Under the pieces are notes generated by a model that saw only the letters and a program-made list of their open reading frames with translations, searched no databases and was not told where the DNA came from. This document shows, one piece after another, positions 52,609 to 61,455 of a stretch of 64,000 nucleotides of DNA. The position numbers and the translations under genes were made by a program. Source of the stretch: JANQHS01 sp965227315 (lineage in GTDB: Bacteria; Bacteroidota; Bacteroidia; Cytophagales; CCMP332); NCBI GenBank assembly GCA_965227315.1, contig OZ245737.1, positions 1,240,001 to 1,304,000 of the forward strand, given 5' to 3'. Position 1 is the stretch's first letter, and each line of letters opens with the position of its first letter.

Positions 52609-53586
52609 ATGAGCATTTCAATTGAAACCATACACCTTCCAGAGGTGATCGAAAAGCATGGTAAAGATATGAGCGGCAAAGTAGTCGCTGTAACAGGATC
52701 CACTACCGGCACCGGATATGTTTGTGCCAGAGAATTGTGCAAAAAAGGAGCCACGGTTCTGCTGTTGAATCGCGAAAGCGAAAGATCCGAAAAGGCGCTG
52801 AATGACCTGCAGACTTCGGTTCCAAATGGAAAATTCGAGGCAATACCATGTGATCTCCAGAATTTTTCGAGTGTTCGCAAGGCAGCTGAGACCATCGCCT
52901 CAAACTATGATCATCTGGATGTACTTGTCAACAATGCCGGTGTGATGGCACTCAAAGATGAGCCAACAGGCGATGGTTACGATGTGCAAATGCAAACCAA
53001 TGTCATTTCCCATTTCCTGCTCACCAAGGAATTGTTTCCCCTCCTGAAAGCGAGCTCCGGAGCCAGGATCGTCAATCATTCTTCAATGGCCAGGCTCGGC
53101 GGACCTCTTTCGATGGAATATTTCGAGAAGAAAGGCGGTAATCTGGGCGGAGACGGAACCGATGAAGAAAATGCAAGTTTCAGAGGGCCAAGATGGGAGC
53201 GCTATCACCAGACCAAGCTTGCCAATTGCGCATTTACCTATGGTCTCAAGAAAAAATTTGAGGAAAACGGAATCGACAATATTATCCCTCTTCTGGCACA
53301 CCCGGGACTTGCATTGACCAATTTGCAGGTAACTACCGCAGCTGACGGAGGGATGGACAACAGCGGGGATTTCATGCTTCAGGGACAATCCGCAGAAGAT
53401 GGTGCTGCGGGAATTATCAGGGCATCAATGGATCCCGAGGCACAATCGGGGTACTTCTATGGACCAACCGCAGGATGGAAGGGTTATCCCGACCTGCTTG
53501 AGCCCGAAGATTTTCTATACAGCGACGAGACCGTTGACATCAACTGGAACGGATGCGAAGCTGCTGTCGGGAAATTTGAATTCTAA
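52609..53586 (+). CDS. Short-chain dehydrogenase/reductase
   Basis: The 325-residue SDR has TGSTTGTGYV (29-38, NAD(P) loop), NNAG, catalytic Ser in NHSSMA and YHQTK. The C-terminal extension (GYFYGPTAGWKGYPDLLEPEDF) and length resemble retinol-dehydrogenase or protochlorophyllide-reductase-like SDRs. The substrate is unknown. The preceding 214 bp show nothing but a weak TAGAATTG promoter box. Confidence 0.85.
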   Translation: MSISIETIHLPEVIEKHGKDMSGKVVAVTGSTTGTGYVCARELCKKGATVLLLNRESERSEKALNDLQTSVPNGKFEAIPCDLQNFSSVRKAAETIASNYDHLDVLVNNAGVMALKDEPTGDGYDVQMQTNVISHFLLTKELFPLLKASSGARIVNHSSMARLGGPLSMEYFEKKGGNLGGDGTDEENASFRGPRWERYHQTKLANCAFTYGLKKKFEENGIDNIIPLLAHPGLALTNLQVTTAADGGMDNSGDFMLQGQSAEDGAAGIIRASMDPEAQSGYFYGPTAGWKGYPDLLEPEDFLYSDETVDINWNGCEAAVGKFEF

Positions 53587-53783
53587 AATTTATCTCAATT
53601 TCAATCTCGAAGGGATACGCAGATTAGCGGCTTGACCAATCGATAACACATGATATATGGGTGAAGGTGCAGGAATTCATTGATGCGATTCCTATTGTTC
53701 GCCCGCAATGCAGTTTTTACATTTTTTTTTGAACAAAAAGGAGTCAAAACACATTATCTTTCCGATCCAAACATGACGAACCC

Positions 53784-54509
53784 ATGAACGAACTACGCGC
53801 TTTCGTTTTGTTACTTTTTTCCGGTGGGGCTATCGCCCAACAATCCGGGCTGGCCGTAATCGACGAGGGGGATGGGGATGTGACCATCCATTCCGGAAGA
53901 GGAACCAATTTTCCCAGAGTCGAGACCATCAGTGCGGCCGAAGTCTTCTCCTATGAGGCCGCGGAAGAGGAAGATTGGTGGAAGGTCAGCTTCTGGAAAT
54001 TTGAAGGGGCCTACGGAACAGGCATCACCAAGGAATATCATGGTTTTGTAATTGCCAACAGGATAATGCCGTTTGCATCCATGTCTGACAAGCAAAGGAA
54101 GATCGAGCTTGGTAAGATCTTTAACCGGGAATTGCGTCATGCCAAGGATCTGAACAAACGTTCAGATGAAAACTCCCTGGAGTACCGTGATCTGGTCTCA
54201 AATGCCAGGGTCTATCACACATATCATTTTGAACAGGTTTTGGAGGTCTTTACCGATCTGGTTTGCAGAACACAGGATAAGGAATTGTTCAGGCTTTTTA
54301 ACAAGGTTATGGGCATCGAAGAGGATTATGTTGATTACACCTCCCTCAAAGCCCTGGGTATTATTTACCAATGCCAACCAGACTGGGCTCTTGAAAATAT
54401 TCCCAAAACCAAAGAGTTCTTTGCAGAATTTGAGGAAGGATGCAAGGAGATTGAGGATGAGGCACTAAGGGAGAAACTGAACAGCTTCAAAACGGAGAAC
54501 GGCTGGTAA
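53784..54509 (+). CDS. Secreted SH3b-like protein
   Basis: The 241-residue product has a signal peptide (LRAFVLLLFSGGAIAQ). A bacterial SH3-like domain follows (SGLAVIDEGDGDVTIHSGRGTNFPRVETISAAEVFSYEAAEEEDWWKVSFWKF, about 20-100) and a helical C-terminal half (ELRHAKDLNKRSDENSLEYRDLVSNARVYHTYHFEQVLEVF...). The function is unknown; SH3b domains often bind cell-wall or protein ligands. A near-consensus TATCTTTC box is upstream. Confidence 0.6.
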   Translation: MNELRAFVLLLFSGGAIAQQSGLAVIDEGDGDVTIHSGRGTNFPRVETISAAEVFSYEAAEEEDWWKVSFWKFEGAYGTGITKEYHGFVIANRIMPFASMSDKQRKIELGKIFNRELRHAKDLNKRSDENSLEYRDLVSNARVYHTYHFEQVLEVFTDLVCRTQDKELFRLFNKVMGIEEDYVDYTSLKALGIIYQCQPDWALENIPKTKEFFAEFEEGCKEIEDEALREKLNSFKTENGW

Positions 54510-54529
54510 AAGGATCTCAGGAAGAAAAT

Positions 54530-54559
54530 ATGGGTAGATCCGAAGACCTAAGCCCATAC
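54530..54559 (-). terminator. UUCG-tetraloop terminator of the ABM gene
   Basis: On the minus strand TATGGG/CCCATA and AGGTC/GATCT pair around a TTCG loop, followed by TTTTCTT. It lies just after the ABM gene and convergently serves the SH3b gene. Confidence 0.7.
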
Positions 54560-54580
54560 TTCTCAATAATCGACCGTGAA

Positions 54581-54952
54581 TTAGTTCCTTGAAAACCCAT
54601 CTATCCTGGTGCTGAACTCAGCCCCCATCTTCATCCCGATCGCCGCCTGCTTCAAGTCCTCCGGAACATCCCCGCAAAAGAAGAAAGGACCCGGAACAGC
54701 GATCTGAGCGAGATCTCCAAAATGATGGGCGGCTGTTCCACCAAGATGTGCACCCAATGCCGCACCATCGGCGAAAGTGTCATGAACGACAAGAGCCCCT
54801 TGCTCTTCATCAAGATAATACTGCATTGCAAGTGTCCCTGGTTCATTTTCCTCCATTTCCCGGAATACATTGTCATAGATCTCCTTGAGCTGCTCGAATT
54901 TTCCAGGATGAGCCGTCCATTTGTAAAAAACAGTGATTGCCTGATTATTCAT
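54581..54952 (-). CDS. Antibiotic biosynthesis monooxygenase-like protein
   Basis: Starting at ATG 54952 (MNNQAITVFYKWTAHPGKFEQLKEIYDNVFREMEENEPGTLAMQYYLDEEQGALVVHDTFADGAALGAHL) the product is 123 residues with the ABM ferredoxin-like fold. The upstream ATG at 54976 lies at the expected transcription start, just 6 bp past the TACCTTTG box, so 54952 is the likelier start. ABM proteins act on quinones or small phenolics. The gene is divergent from a GlxA-type regulator, a plausible controller. Confidence 0.82.
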   Translation of the reverse strand: MNNQAITVFYKWTAHPGKFEQLKEIYDNVFREMEENEPGTLAMQYYLDEEQGALVVHDTFADGAALGAHLGGTAAHHFGDLAQIAVPGPFFFCGDVPEDLKQAAIGMKMGAEFSTRIDGFSRN

Positions 54953-54981
54953 TTTCTTAGATTTTTCGTTAAACATGCAAG

Positions 54982-54989
54982 CAAAGGTA
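54982..54989 (-). promoter_or_regulatory. Predicted -7 box for the ABM gene
   Basis: The minus strand reads TACCTTTG, an exact TAnnTTTG match, 30 bp before the preferred ATG at 54952. Confidence 0.5.
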
Positions 54990-55060
54990 TGTCGTATTCA
55001 CACCCATAGTGGGTGTATTTTATGACAATTCAAGGGGTTGATTCAGACAGATGATTGATC

Positions 55061-55068
55061 TACTTTTG
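55061..55068 (+). promoter_or_regulatory. Predicted promoter of the GlxA-type regulator gene
   Basis: TACTTTTG is an exact -7 match with TTG (55038-55040) 20 bp upstream as the -33 element. It ends 4 bp before the ATG at 55073, so the transcript would be leaderless or nearly so. Confidence 0.55.
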
Positions 55069-55072
55069 CTTT

Positions 55073-56074
55073 ATGACAAAAACGCTCAGCATTCTGGCAA
55101 CCAAGGGCCTGGTGATCGTAGATACCATCATCGGGACCCTAAACCTTTTCCAACTTGCCAACAGCTATCATAGGAAAAAGGGATTCTCCAAAGAGGATGT
55201 ATTCCGGATCGATATTGCCGGCATCGATAAACAACCCATCAGATACAACAGGTATTTTTCTGTCACGCCCACCAAGAGTCTTGAGGAAATCGAAAAAACA
55301 GATCTGATCGTCATCCCTGGCATTGCCGGCGACCAAGTCGAAAACATCAGATCGAATCGGCCCTTTGTCGATTGGATGAAAGATCAAAGGGTACAAAACA
55401 ATGCTGAGATCGCTTCGCTATGCCGGGGGGCATTTCTCCTGGCCGAAACAGGCCTGATGCATGGAAAATCCTGCGCCACTCATTGGTTGACCCATGATCA
55501 GTTCAGAAGAATGTTTCCGGATGTTAATTTGATGCCGGAAAAAGTGATCAGTGAGGATAATGGGATCTATTCAAGCGGTGGAGCATACTCTTTTCTCAAC
55601 CTTGTCCTGCATCTCATAGAAAAATACTATGGGCGTGAAACGGCCATCTGGTGTTCAAAAATATCCGAGGTGGAGTTCGATAGGATGGACCAAAATCAGT
55701 TCGCCATATTCCATGGCCAGAAGGACCATGGCGATAACGAAATCAAAGATATTCAGGATTACCTGGAGCAGCATTTTGCTGAAAAGATCAGTGTTGAAGA
55801 TCTGGCAGAAAAGGCTGCCACAAGCAGCCGGAACTTCGTAAGGAGATTCAAAAAAGCAACAAACAACACACCCATCGAATACATTCAAAGGGTCAGGATC
55901 GAGGCGGCAAAGAAAAAGCTGGAATCCACCACGGCTTCAGTCCATCAGACGATGTACGATTCTGGATATAATGATGACAAAACATTCCGCAACCTCTTCA
56001 AAAGATTTACCGGGTTGACTCCCCTCGAATACAGGAATAAGTACAACAGGGAAATGGCTCTGGTCCGGGCCTAG
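55073..56074 (+). CDS. GlxA-family AraC-type transcriptional regulator
   Basis: The ATG at 55073 (MTKTLSILATKGLVIVDTIIGTLNLFQLANSY) gives 333 residues; the frame is open from a TTG at 55055 upstream of the promoter box, so that start is excluded. The N-terminal half is a DJ-1/PfpI amidotransferase-like domain with the nucleophile-elbow motif SLCRGAFLLAETGLM. The C-terminal half has two AraC helix-turn-helix motifs (SVEDLAEKAATSSRNFVRRFKKATNNTPIEY and HQTMYDSGYNDDKTFRNLFKRFTGLTPLEYRNKY). It is divergent from the ABM gene, probably its target. Confidence 0.88.
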   Translation: MTKTLSILATKGLVIVDTIIGTLNLFQLANSYHRKKGFSKEDVFRIDIAGIDKQPIRYNRYFSVTPTKSLEEIEKTDLIVIPGIAGDQVENIRSNRPFVDWMKDQRVQNNAEIASLCRGAFLLAETGLMHGKSCATHWLTHDQFRRMFPDVNLMPEKVISEDNGIYSSGGAYSFLNLVLHLIEKYYGRETAIWCSKISEVEFDRMDQNQFAIFHGQKDHGDNEIKDIQDYLEQHFAEKISVEDLAEKAATSSRNFVRRFKKATNNTPIEYIQRVRIEAAKKKLESTTASVHQTMYDSGYNDDKTFRNLFKRFTGLTPLEYRNKYNREMALVRA

Positions 56075-56196
56075 GTCAAGTCGGAAGAGGGAGCTACACG
56101 AAGGTCCCCGAGAAACCTTGCTTGAGGATTTAACAAAAAATTAAAGGCTAAGGGCGCATCCAATTTCCCGAAATGCCCTTAATTGAGTTCATATTG

Positions 56197-56607
56197 ATGA
56201 TCATGATTACAAGAATCGCTTTTCCGCTCCTGATCCTGTTTATCTCATTGGCAGGTTGTCAAGAGGATAGCGATAACCCTGGCCCAAATTATCTGGAAGG
56301 GCTGGTCGGCGACTGGAAACTTGGGAGCAGGTCGGTCAATAACATTACCCCTCTGATCATTGAATGTTGCGATGAATTGCGACTCAAAGAGGATCAAAAC
56401 CTTCAGGACTTCCGCGGAGACTTTTTATCTACAGGAACGAGCCATAGCACCGAGGGAGATTTCAAGGTGGATCGGACACTGCATAAGATCTTCTTCTACT
56501 TTGATGATCGAGAGCTTGAATACAATTTTGATCTAGGTCAGGACGTCCTGATCTTTTCCTACCTGGAATCCGGAAATGAGATTGAGGAGCACTGGGGGAA
56601 ACAATAA
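56197..56607 (+). CDS. Small lipoprotein of unknown function
   Basis: The frame starts at 56173 (MPLIEFIL) but a lipoprotein signal is placed best from ATG 56197 or 56203 (MIMITRIAFPLLILFISLAGC). The mature part (YLEGLVGDWKLGSRSVNNITPLIIECCDELRLKEDQ...STEGDFKVDRTLHKIFFYFDDRELEYNF) is a lipocalin-like small beta domain, similar in pattern to the 11132 lipoprotein. The function is unknown. Confidence 0.6.
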   Translation: MIMITRIAFPLLILFISLAGCQEDSDNPGPNYLEGLVGDWKLGSRSVNNITPLIIECCDELRLKEDQNLQDFRGDFLSTGTSHSTEGDFKVDRTLHKIFFYFDDRELEYNFDLGQDVLIFSYLESGNEIEEHWGKQ

Positions 56608-56685
56608 CCTTCATCCGTAAGATATCCAAGCGGAGTGATCCCTGAATTCTAAAACCGTTTCGGCATTCAAATCCCCTCCGTCTAT

Positions 56686-56693
56686 TACTTTTG
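56686..56693 (+). promoter_or_regulatory. Predicted -7 box for the MscS gene
   Basis: TACTTTTG is an exact TAnnTTTG match, 34 bp upstream of the ATG at 56728. Confidence 0.45.
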
Positions 56694-56727
56694 GAATTCC
56701 AAATTCTCAACTTAAAAGATAATCACT

Positions 56728-57540
56728 ATGGAAATCTCTCAGATCATGGATCAGATCACGGCAATCGGCTTGACATATGGACCAAAAGTGCTGGCAGCAC
56801 TTGGGGTTTGGATCGTCGGTTCATGGGTGATCAAGGCCTTGACAAGCGCCACCGGAAGAGCCCTTTCAAAATCCAACACGGATGACTCTTTAAAGCCGTT
56901 TCTGAAAGGAATCGTCAACACCCTGCTGAAAGCCATGCTGGTGATCAGCGTGCTTGGCATGTTGGGGATCGAGATGACCTCCTTTGTTGCCATACTGGGT
57001 GCTGCCGGCCTGGCTGTTGGATTGGCACTGTCCGGAACGCTTCAAAACTTTGCCGGTGGGGTGATGCTCCTGATCTTTAAGCCGTTCAAGGCAGGCGATG
57101 TGATCGATGCCCAGGGCTTCATTGGCTCGGTGAGCGAGATCCAGATCTTCAATACCATTTTGAAAACCCCGGACAACAAGACCATCATCATCCCGAATGG
57201 TGGATTGTCAACCGGATCCATGACCAACTATTCCGCAGAACCCACAAGAAGGGTTGACTGGACCTTTGGAATCGGATATGGCGACGACGCGGATAAGGCC
57301 ATAGCGGTCATGAAGCGCCTATGCGATGAAGATCCCAGAATTCTAAAAGACCCTGAGGTATTCATTGCACTCTCGGAATTAGCTGATAGCTCGGTGAATT
57401 TTGTGGTGAGGGCCTGGGTAAATACAGAGGATTATTGGGCGGTCTTCTTCGACATGAACAAGAAGATCTATGAGACTTTTGGAAAAGAGGGGCTGAACAT
57501 TCCATTTCCACAAATGGATGTCCACGTACACAAGGACTAA
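56728..57540 (+). CDS. Small-conductance mechanosensitive channel (MscS family)
   Basis: The 270-residue product has three membrane helices (about 15-35, 65-85 and the pore-lining helix AILGAAGLAVGLALSGTLQNFAGGVMLLIFKPFKAGDVI, 90-130), then the beta domain and C-terminal part (IFNTILKTPDNKTIIIPNGGL...). Length and motifs are those of minimal MscS channels that release solutes on hypo-osmotic shock. Confidence 0.93.
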   Translation: MEISQIMDQITAIGLTYGPKVLAALGVWIVGSWVIKALTSATGRALSKSNTDDSLKPFLKGIVNTLLKAMLVISVLGMLGIEMTSFVAILGAAGLAVGLALSGTLQNFAGGVMLLIFKPFKAGDVIDAQGFIGSVSEIQIFNTILKTPDNKTIIIPNGGLSTGSMTNYSAEPTRRVDWTFGIGYGDDADKAIAVMKRLCDEDPRILKDPEVFIALSELADSSVNFVVRAWVNTEDYWAVFFDMNKKIYETFGKEGLNIPFPQMDVHVHKD

Positions 57541-57551
57541 ACTGGAATTCT

Positions 57552-57971
57552 ATGGCCGGACTGGTAAACCAGGAAACAGACCTGAGTGTTGATGCCTATC
57601 TCGATAATATCGAGAACGAATCAAAAAGAGAGGATGCCCGGAAGCTGCTTGAAATGATGAAAAAGGTAACAGGCCAGGAACCCAAGGTCTGGGGAGACAA
57701 TTATTTCATCGGCTTCGGAAAGTACAAATACAAACGAAAAGGCGGTAAGGAGGAGTTTGAATGGTTCAATGTCGGTTTTGCTCCAAGGAAAAGCAAGCTG
57801 ACCATATACCTGACCTATGATATCGGCAAGCAGGAAGAACTCCTGAGTAAACTTGGCAAATACAAACATGGAAAAGGCTGTTTATACATCAATAAGCTTG
57901 CAGACGTCGACCTGAAGATTTTGGAAAAAATGGTCGAAAAGAGCAAAGAGGCTTCCTGGTACCAATCCTGA
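57552..57971 (+). CDS. DUF1801 domain protein
   Basis: The 139-residue soluble protein (VDAYLDNIENESKREDARKLLEMMKKVTGQEPKVWGDNYFIGFGKYKYKRKGGKEEFEWFNVGFAPRKSKLTIYL...) is a typical DUF1801 member. The function is unknown. It starts 11 bp after MscS and the sigma factor gene follows 2 bp after its stop, so the three are probably co-transcribed. Confidence 0.82.
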   Translation: MAGLVNQETDLSVDAYLDNIENESKREDARKLLEMMKKVTGQEPKVWGDNYFIGFGKYKYKRKGGKEEFEWFNVGFAPRKSKLTIYLTYDIGKQEELLSKLGKYKHGKGCLYINKLADVDLKILEKMVEKSKEASWYQS

Positions 57972-57973
57972 AA

Positions 57974-58825
57974 ATGGAGGGGTTAGAGGAATCCAAGCTT
58001 GTACACAATGCCCTGAAGGGAGATAAAGGATCTCTTGAAAAGCTGATACGGACACATGAGCCATTTATCTATAATGTGGCCTGGAAATACACCAATGATC
58101 CTGATGAAGCCAAAGACCTCTGCCAGGAAGTCCTGATCAAGGTGATCACCAACCTCTCTTCTTTCAAGGAAAAAAGCTCTTTTAAAACCTGGGTTTACAG
58201 GATAACCGTAAACCAGTTTCTTGAGACAAAGAGGCGACCGATGGAAGATCGCTGGGAGAGCTTTGAGGATTTTGCCAATCAGCTCAACGCCATTCCGAGC
58301 CCGGAATTGAGTCCTGAAGAGGAGATTGAGCAGCAGCTCAGAACCAAAACCGCAAGAAACAGGTGCATGTCGGGCATGTTGATGTGCCTGACCCGCGAAC
58401 AACGCCTGATGTATATCCTTGGAGAGGTCTTCAGAGTTGACCACAATACCGGGGCGGAGATCTTCGGTCTTTCAAAGCAGAATTACAGGGTAAAACTTTC
58501 AAGGACAAGAAAGGAATTCCACTCATTCATGAATCAGCAGTGCGGGCTGGTAAAGCTTGAGAACCCCTGTCGTTGTTCAAAAAAGGCAAAAGCCATGGAA
58601 GCTGCAGGACGCATGCAAACCGACAAAAGGCTTTTCGACCCAAAATACAGCTCTACCATCGCCAAATATGTAGAGGACAAAGCCGATGAAGTGGCCGACA
58701 TCGTGGATCGAAAGTATGTTGAATTCTTTCAGGATCATCCGACCAAGGAAGATTTTGATTCTGAAACCATCGTAGATAAGATCATCAACGATCCCGACCT
58801 GCACAAACATTTCGACGTTTTGTAA
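57974..58825 (+). CDS. ECF-type sigma factor with Cys-containing C-terminal extension
   Basis: The 283-residue product contains sigma-2 (HEPFIYNVAWKYTNDPDEAKDLCQEVLIKVITNLSSFKEKSSFKTWVYRITVNQFLETKRR) and sigma-4 (CLTREQRLMYILGEVFRVDHNTGAEIFGLSKQNYRVKLSRTRKEFHSFM, about 130-180). An extra 100 residues follow, with the cluster CGLVKLENPCRCSKKAK (about 189-205), perhaps a metal-binding or redox sensor, then an acidic helical tail. Plain ECF factors are about 190 residues. No anti-sigma gene is adjacent, so the tail may replace one. Confidence 0.85.
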   Translation: MEGLEESKLVHNALKGDKGSLEKLIRTHEPFIYNVAWKYTNDPDEAKDLCQEVLIKVITNLSSFKEKSSFKTWVYRITVNQFLETKRRPMEDRWESFEDFANQLNAIPSPELSPEEEIEQQLRTKTARNRCMSGMLMCLTREQRLMYILGEVFRVDHNTGAEIFGLSKQNYRVKLSRTRKEFHSFMNQQCGLVKLENPCRCSKKAKAMEAAGRMQTDKRLFDPKYSSTIAKYVEDKADEVADIVDRKYVEFFQDHPTKEDFDSETIVDKIINDPDLHKHFDVL

Positions 58826-58874
58826 CACCGGATCGATTTCTACATCTAAGGTTCGAACACTTAAAACGAATCTT

Positions 58875-59768
58875 ATGAAATCGACTAATGAAAATATCTC
58901 ATCGACTTTTCCCTTCGAGTCAAAGTTTCTTGAGATCAAGGGGAGCAGGATCCATTATATCGAAGAGGGAGAAGGCGACCCGATTCTCTTTCTCCATGGT
59001 AATCCCACTTCCTCTTATCTATGGAGAAACATTATTCCCTACATGAAGGATCAGGGCCGATGTATCGCACCTGATCTGATCGGCATGGGAAAGTCAGACA
59101 AGCCAGATATCGATTATGGCTTTCATGATACCTACGAATACCTGGATGCCTTTATCAAAAAGATGGGGCTAAAGAATGTGACCCTGGTTCTCCATGACTG
59201 GGGTTCTGGAATGGGATTCAATTATGCAAACCTGAATCGTGATAATATCAAGGCGATCGCCTTTATGGAGGCCATGTATGATGCACCTACCCTATATGAC
59301 ATGCCGGCCCCGGTAAGATTAGCCATGGGTATGATCAGGTCTCGATTTTTCGGATGGCTTATGGTCCAGGTCGGAAATATGTTCATCAAAAAAATGCTTC
59401 CCGATATGATCCTTCGAAAACTGAGCAAGGAGGAAATGGAGCATTACGCTTCACCGTACAAAACGATCAGGTCGAGAAAGCCACTGTTGGCCTGGCCTCA
59501 TGATGTTCCATTTAATGGAGAAAAGCCCAGGGATGTGGCAGCAGCTGTGGCTTCATGGGCTCAATGGCTCACCGAAACAGACATCCCTAAACTTTGCTTC
59601 CATGTAAGGCCGGGAGTAGCAATCAAGGAAAAGGATGTTAAAAAAATCAGAGAGAGTATGAAAAATCTCCAAATGGTGGATCTTGGAGCAGGGCTGCATT
59701 TTATCCAGGAGGACTATCCGCATGAGATCGGCGAGGGGCTTCAAAAATGGTATGCAGAACTTAATTAG
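58875..59768 (+). CDS. Haloalkane dehalogenase (subfamily II-like)
   Basis: The 297-residue alpha/beta hydrolase has HGNPTSSYLWRNI (halide-binding Asn43), nucleophile Asp108 in LHDWGSG with halide-stabilising Trp109, Glu132 in FMEAMY as catalytic acid and His275 in GAGLHFIQED. The D108/E132 numbers coincide with those of LinB. It hydrolyses carbon-halogen bonds; the natural substrate is unknown. Confidence 0.85.
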   Translation: MKSTNENISSTFPFESKFLEIKGSRIHYIEEGEGDPILFLHGNPTSSYLWRNIIPYMKDQGRCIAPDLIGMGKSDKPDIDYGFHDTYEYLDAFIKKMGLKNVTLVLHDWGSGMGFNYANLNRDNIKAIAFMEAMYDAPTLYDMPAPVRLAMGMIRSRFFGWLMVQVGNMFIKKMLPDMILRKLSKEEMEHYASPYKTIRSRKPLLAWPHDVPFNGEKPRDVAAAVASWAQWLTETDIPKLCFHVRPGVAIKEKDVKKIRESMKNLQMVDLGAGLHFIQEDYPHEIGEGLQKWYAELN

Positions 59769-59908
59769 ATCATATCCGCTGACGCGCTGTTTGTTGCTTT
59801 GATCAATCCCGATCCGCGAGGGTTAAAGATTAGGGAAAAATATATGTTTGCTTTCATCTGCCTGACCCAACAACAAAAACGGACTGACTTTTGTTAAAGA
59901 TACTAAGC

Positions 59909-60445
59909 ATGAAAAGGTGCGGTTTTTCTTTGTTCTTCGCCTCTGTGATTTGTCTTGGCGCCCTGGCCCAAACGATAGATTCCGGGAAGTCTTTGGTCAG
60001 CTTTGAGGTCAGCAATATGGAGCTCAGAACGGTTTCAGGTACATTTTCCGGAATGAAGGGGGAAATCAAGTTTGATCCCAAATCAATTAGCAGTTCATCG
60101 TTTGAAGTTTGCATTGACGCTGCTTCGGTCAATACCGAAAACAAAAAAAGGGATGATCACCTTCGAAACGAGGATTTCTTCGAAGTAGACAGGTTTCCCA
60201 CCATCTGTTTTCGATCCAAGGAAATAAAGAAAGAAGAAGAAGGTTTCAGAACCAGGGGGGTATTGACAATACATGGCGTGACCAGAGAGGTTGTGATACC
60301 CTTCAGCTTTTCAAAAGGCGAACTTGTTGGTCAATTGACCATCGATCGCAATGATTTTGGCGTAGGAGATAGCTATGGCTCATTTACGGTAGGTGATGAG
60401 GTTCATATCATGATCAAATGTGTCCTTGATCCCGATTCCATCTGA
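59909..60445 (+). CDS. YceI-family periplasmic protein
   Basis: ATG 59909 (MKRCGFSLFFASVICLGALAQ) starts a signal peptide and gives 178 residues; the frame is open from a TTG at 59891. The YceI lipocalin pattern is complete: SLVSFEVSNMELRTVSGTFSGMKGEIKFDP, DHLRNEDFFEVDRFPTICFRSKEI, GVLTIHGVTREVVIPF, DRNDFGVGD. YceI proteins bind isoprenoid-type lipids. Confidence 0.9.
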   Translation: MKRCGFSLFFASVICLGALAQTIDSGKSLVSFEVSNMELRTVSGTFSGMKGEIKFDPKSISSSSFEVCIDAASVNTENKKRDDHLRNEDFFEVDRFPTICFRSKEIKKEEEGFRTRGVLTIHGVTREVVIPFSFSKGELVGQLTIDRNDFGVGDSYGSFTVGDEVHIMIKCVLDPDSI

Positions 60446-60599
60446 AGCGGATCACAAACCCTTTGCCGACCTGACTGTTTCCTGGCTGAATGAAAAATCA
60501 TGCTGACCCAAGGTTATTCCCAAAAAGCCTTGTTCCATGACAAAAATCAGTTTTTGAACAGACCACGGGGCTTACTTTCGAGCCTTCAAATTCGGCCAT

Positions 60600-61445
60600 A
60601 TGTTTACAGCAAACGACCTGCAATCAGCCAAAACAAGAAAGGACCTGATCCGAATCGCGGAGAAGAAAAAGATCCGGATCGAACCGGCCCTGTCAAATCT
60701 CAAATACGAACTCGAGCTTGAAAAGCTCCAAAGCGAACTGGTCAACCTCCAGCAATGGATCGCTAAAGAAAAACACAGGGTGGTGGTCATCTTCGAGGGA
60801 CGGGATGCTTCTGGAAAAGGAGGCTCCATAAAACGATTCAAAGAACACCTAAACCCAAGATCCTCCAGAGTTGTGGCCCTGTCCAGACCTACCGAAGTCG
60901 AAAAGGGGCAATGGTATTTCAGGCGGTACATCAAGGAGCTTCCCAACCCTGGGGAAATCGTATTCTTTGATAGAAGCTGGTACAATCGCGCCGTTGTGGA
61001 ACCCGTGATGGGTTTTTGCACCAAGAAACAGTACAACACCTTTATGGCGCAGGTCCCTGAGTTCGAGCATTTGCTTTATGAGGATGGCATCAAGGTGATC
61101 AAATTCTGGTTCTCGATATCCAAGGAAGAGCAAAAGTCAAGATTTGATTCCAGGCTCCAGAACCCCCTGAAAAGATGGAAGTTCAGTCCGGTGGATCTCA
61201 AAGGGCAGGAACTATGGGATAAATACACCTATTACAAGGAACATATGTTTAGCAAGACCCATACAAATTTCTGCCCATGGATGATCGTGAAAACCAATAA
61301 TAAGCTGGAAGCAAGGCTGGAAAGCATGAGGCATGTCCTGTCACAGTTTGATTATGAGTCCAAGGGTCAAGCCGGGATCTCCCTGATGCCTGATCCCAAC
61401 GTGATCATCAGGTTTCATCGAAGTGCAGTTCAAATCGACATCTAA
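60600..61445 (+). CDS. ppk2: Polyphosphate kinase 2 family protein, first of tandem pair
   Basis: The 281-residue product has Walker A FEGRDASGKGG (65-75), the lid region NPRSSRVVALSRPTEVEKGQWYFRRY and Walker B GEIVFFDRSWYNRA (118-131). PPK2 enzymes phosphorylate nucleotides from polyphosphate. It lies 10 bp before a second PPK2 gene; the two share the domain but are only moderately similar, so they may differ in nucleotide choice (NDP or NMP). Confidence 0.9.
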   Translation: MFTANDLQSAKTRKDLIRIAEKKKIRIEPALSNLKYELELEKLQSELVNLQQWIAKEKHRVVVIFEGRDASGKGGSIKRFKEHLNPRSSRVVALSRPTEVEKGQWYFRRYIKELPNPGEIVFFDRSWYNRAVVEPVMGFCTKKQYNTFMAQVPEFEHLLYEDGIKVIKFWFSISKEEQKSRFDSRLQNPLKRWKFSPVDLKGQELWDKYTYYKEHMFSKTHTNFCPWMIVKTNNKLEARLESMRHVLSQFDYESKGQAGISLMPDPNVIIRFHRSAVQIDI

Positions 61446-61455
61446 AACAAGGAAT

